Below are positions 62,701-64,000 of a DNA stretch of 64,000 nt, in pieces (positions within the stretch are counted from its first letter, which is position 1; every line of letters begins with the position of its first letter). The notes beneath the pieces were generated by a model. That model did not search any database and was not told the DNA's origin. It worked only from the letters and a program-made list of their open reading frames with translations. A program made the position numbers and the translations under genes. This DNA comes from Phytoseiulus persimilis. Taxonomy: Eukaryota > Arthropoda > Arachnida > Mesostigmata > Phytoseiidae. Where the stretch lies: the NCBI GenBank assembly GCA_037576195.1, contig CM075102.1, positions 33,228,745 through 33,292,744 on the forward strand, in the 5' to 3' direction.

Positions 62701-64000
62701 GCCTTTCCCGCTCTCTCGATTCCCGCTCCCAGCAGCAACCCTATAACAGCAGTTCCCCCAACAACTACCGTCCGACCACCCTCTGCCACCGACGACGATG
62801 ACGACGACTACTTCTCCAGCGTAGGCTGGCTGCTCCGCAGGCTGCCCTTAGCAGCTCGAATCCCTCCTTATCCTCACCCGTCGCCCCTTCCCCCGCCCCG
62901 TGTCCTCCTTGTTCTCTTCTGCCCTCCCAATTTCACCCCGCGTGCTCCCCCTTATCACCCTCCCATTATTTCCCCGCTTGGTTAAAGCAGGAGCAGCATT
63001 CCCTGAACCTAATTGTGTTCTTCTCACACTTGTACGAGGCCGCTCACACTGCTGCTGCCACCACTCCGGTGGAGTTGTTGCTGGCACTTCTGCCGGCGCT
63101 GGTGCTTCTGTTGTTGTTGTCCAAACAAATACAAACGGAGCGCATGGAGCGACGCGGTGAAGATACCGGAGGCGCTACGCTAGGTCTTCGTCGGGCGGCT
63201 CGCGTGGAAGCAGCTCGACTCGAAAATGCGACCTGATAAGGGTTGTGCCGCAACACCTCTACCGGCAATGAGCGCCGTCGTCGTCGTCAGTCACGACCAT
63301 ATTTTCCGGAACACGCTCTTTCTAACAAAGATGGAGGAGCGACTCGTCTCCCTAAGGCTGCTCCGGCCGTGGCCGACGTGGCGAATTCGTCGCCGAGTCT
63401 CGAACAATTCAGGTGAGAGAGAGAGGGATGATTTCACGGTAGCTCCGGCGACGGAAGCCGAACGTGAAACAGTGCAATCGTTGAATTCTCTCCAAGCAAA
63501 AGCGAATTCCTCGTTTCTTCCCCTCAAACATACTCCGAGGCGAGCGGTGATTACCGGCCAGCGGGAGACTGGTCCTCATATTGGATTCTTCAGGAAAAGT
63601 GCGAGGAGGGCTGAGTGTGCGGGTCGAGCGAGGTCGTCGGCGGAAGGGAATCTTAATAACTCATTTGCTGCTCGGTTATTAGTGTGTAGCGGGACAGGTT
63701 AGCCGTACGGAGCGACGGATTTTCCTTCCCAGAGGGCTATCCATGAGCAGAAAATTAGGGAGCGAAAGACCGAAACGAGGGAAGAACGGATGAACGCACT
63801 AACAGAAGAACGGGCTGAGGGATCGACCACGCTGGATTAGGGCAGGACACGCTGGCTTGACCGCGGGCTCGCTCGCTTCGGGACAGCCTTTCAGGTCAGG
63901 CGGTGTCATCGCAATCGTTCTGCTCTTTCCATCTAAGAGATTGTTGATCCGGCCCGAGCAAGCGAGCAGCCGATTGGGTTTTACGACGAGCAACGTTCAG
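59770..64000. other. 4.2-kb stretch with no gene I can support
   Basis: Sequence changes character here. Around 60660-60720 and 62880-62960 the + strand is pyrimidine-rich, while around 61010-61110 and 61600-62090 it is purine-rich. Open frames of up to about 225 codons arise on both strands but encode low-complexity peptides (runs of Arg, Leu, Pro, Ser). A CAG|GTGAGA donor-like site at 63411-63418 could end a 5' exon of a gene lying beyond the window. Promoter or 5' untranslated sequence of a neighbouring gene is plausible but unproven. Confidence 0.45.
62268..62305 (+). repeat. GGAY tetranucleotide microsatellite
   Basis: About nine tandem GGAT/GGAC units with one GCAT interruption. A short, ordinary simple repeat. 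Confidence 0.8.

Noticed and set aside
62509-63412. Possible 5' exon(s) of a downstream gene
   Set aside because: A donor-like site at 63413 exists, but there is no recognisable protein or start context; too weak to list as a gene.

Overview
The window is nuclear DNA of a compact-genome animal, most likely an arthropod. Protein genes are broken by short GT-AG introns (about 70 to 1,250 bp), there is a eukaryotic tRNA gene with internal Pol III boxes, base composition is close to balanced, and the satellite DNA carries a few TTAGG telomere-type motifs. A mite or other chelicerate would fit, but the species assignment is inference only.

Layout. (1) 2-375: last two exons of an unrecognised + strand gene. 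(2) 376-7784: no gene recognised. (3) 7785-10080: decayed, intron-containing flavin monooxygenase (FMO) pseudogene. (4) 10097-12613: a complex satellite with a unit of about 1.3 kb, ending in an inverted partial unit. (5) 14945-18672: an intact six-exon FMO gene (540 aa). (6) 19738-34770: a 15-kb minisatellite of about 330 units of 45 bp. It leaves one reading frame open for about 4,320 codons, yet behaves like non-coding satellite. (7) 34846-37140: a second, near-identical copy of the FMO pseudogene. (8) 37159-40168: the same 1.3-kb satellite, cut off at a single N (40169) that looks like an assembly join. (9) 41651-41723: tRNA-Phe(GAA). (10) 43722-59457: a large FHOD/Fhos-type formin gene with GBD/FH3, FH1, FH2 and DAD regions, preceded by a 4.67-kb exon coding a disordered N-terminal extension. 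(11) 59770-64000: no gene recognised, strongly strand-skewed, CpG-containing sequence.

The pseudogene-plus-satellite block (7.8-12.1 kb and 34.8-40.2 kb) is a segmental duplication. Its two copies lie on either side of the intact FMO gene and the 45-bp array, so the left 40 kb reads as one unstable FMO locus shaped by repeated unequal exchange. The right third is an ordinary cytoskeletal gene. FMO (an ER xenobiotic oxygenase) and the formin (actin assembly) are not functionally linked.

I did not find a clear new biological system. The strongest candidates for follow-up are the 15-kb minisatellite with its nested higher-order duplications, the satellite/pseudogene duplication around it, the formin's N-terminal extension with repeated short motifs, and a 38-bp-arm hairpin inside a formin intron.
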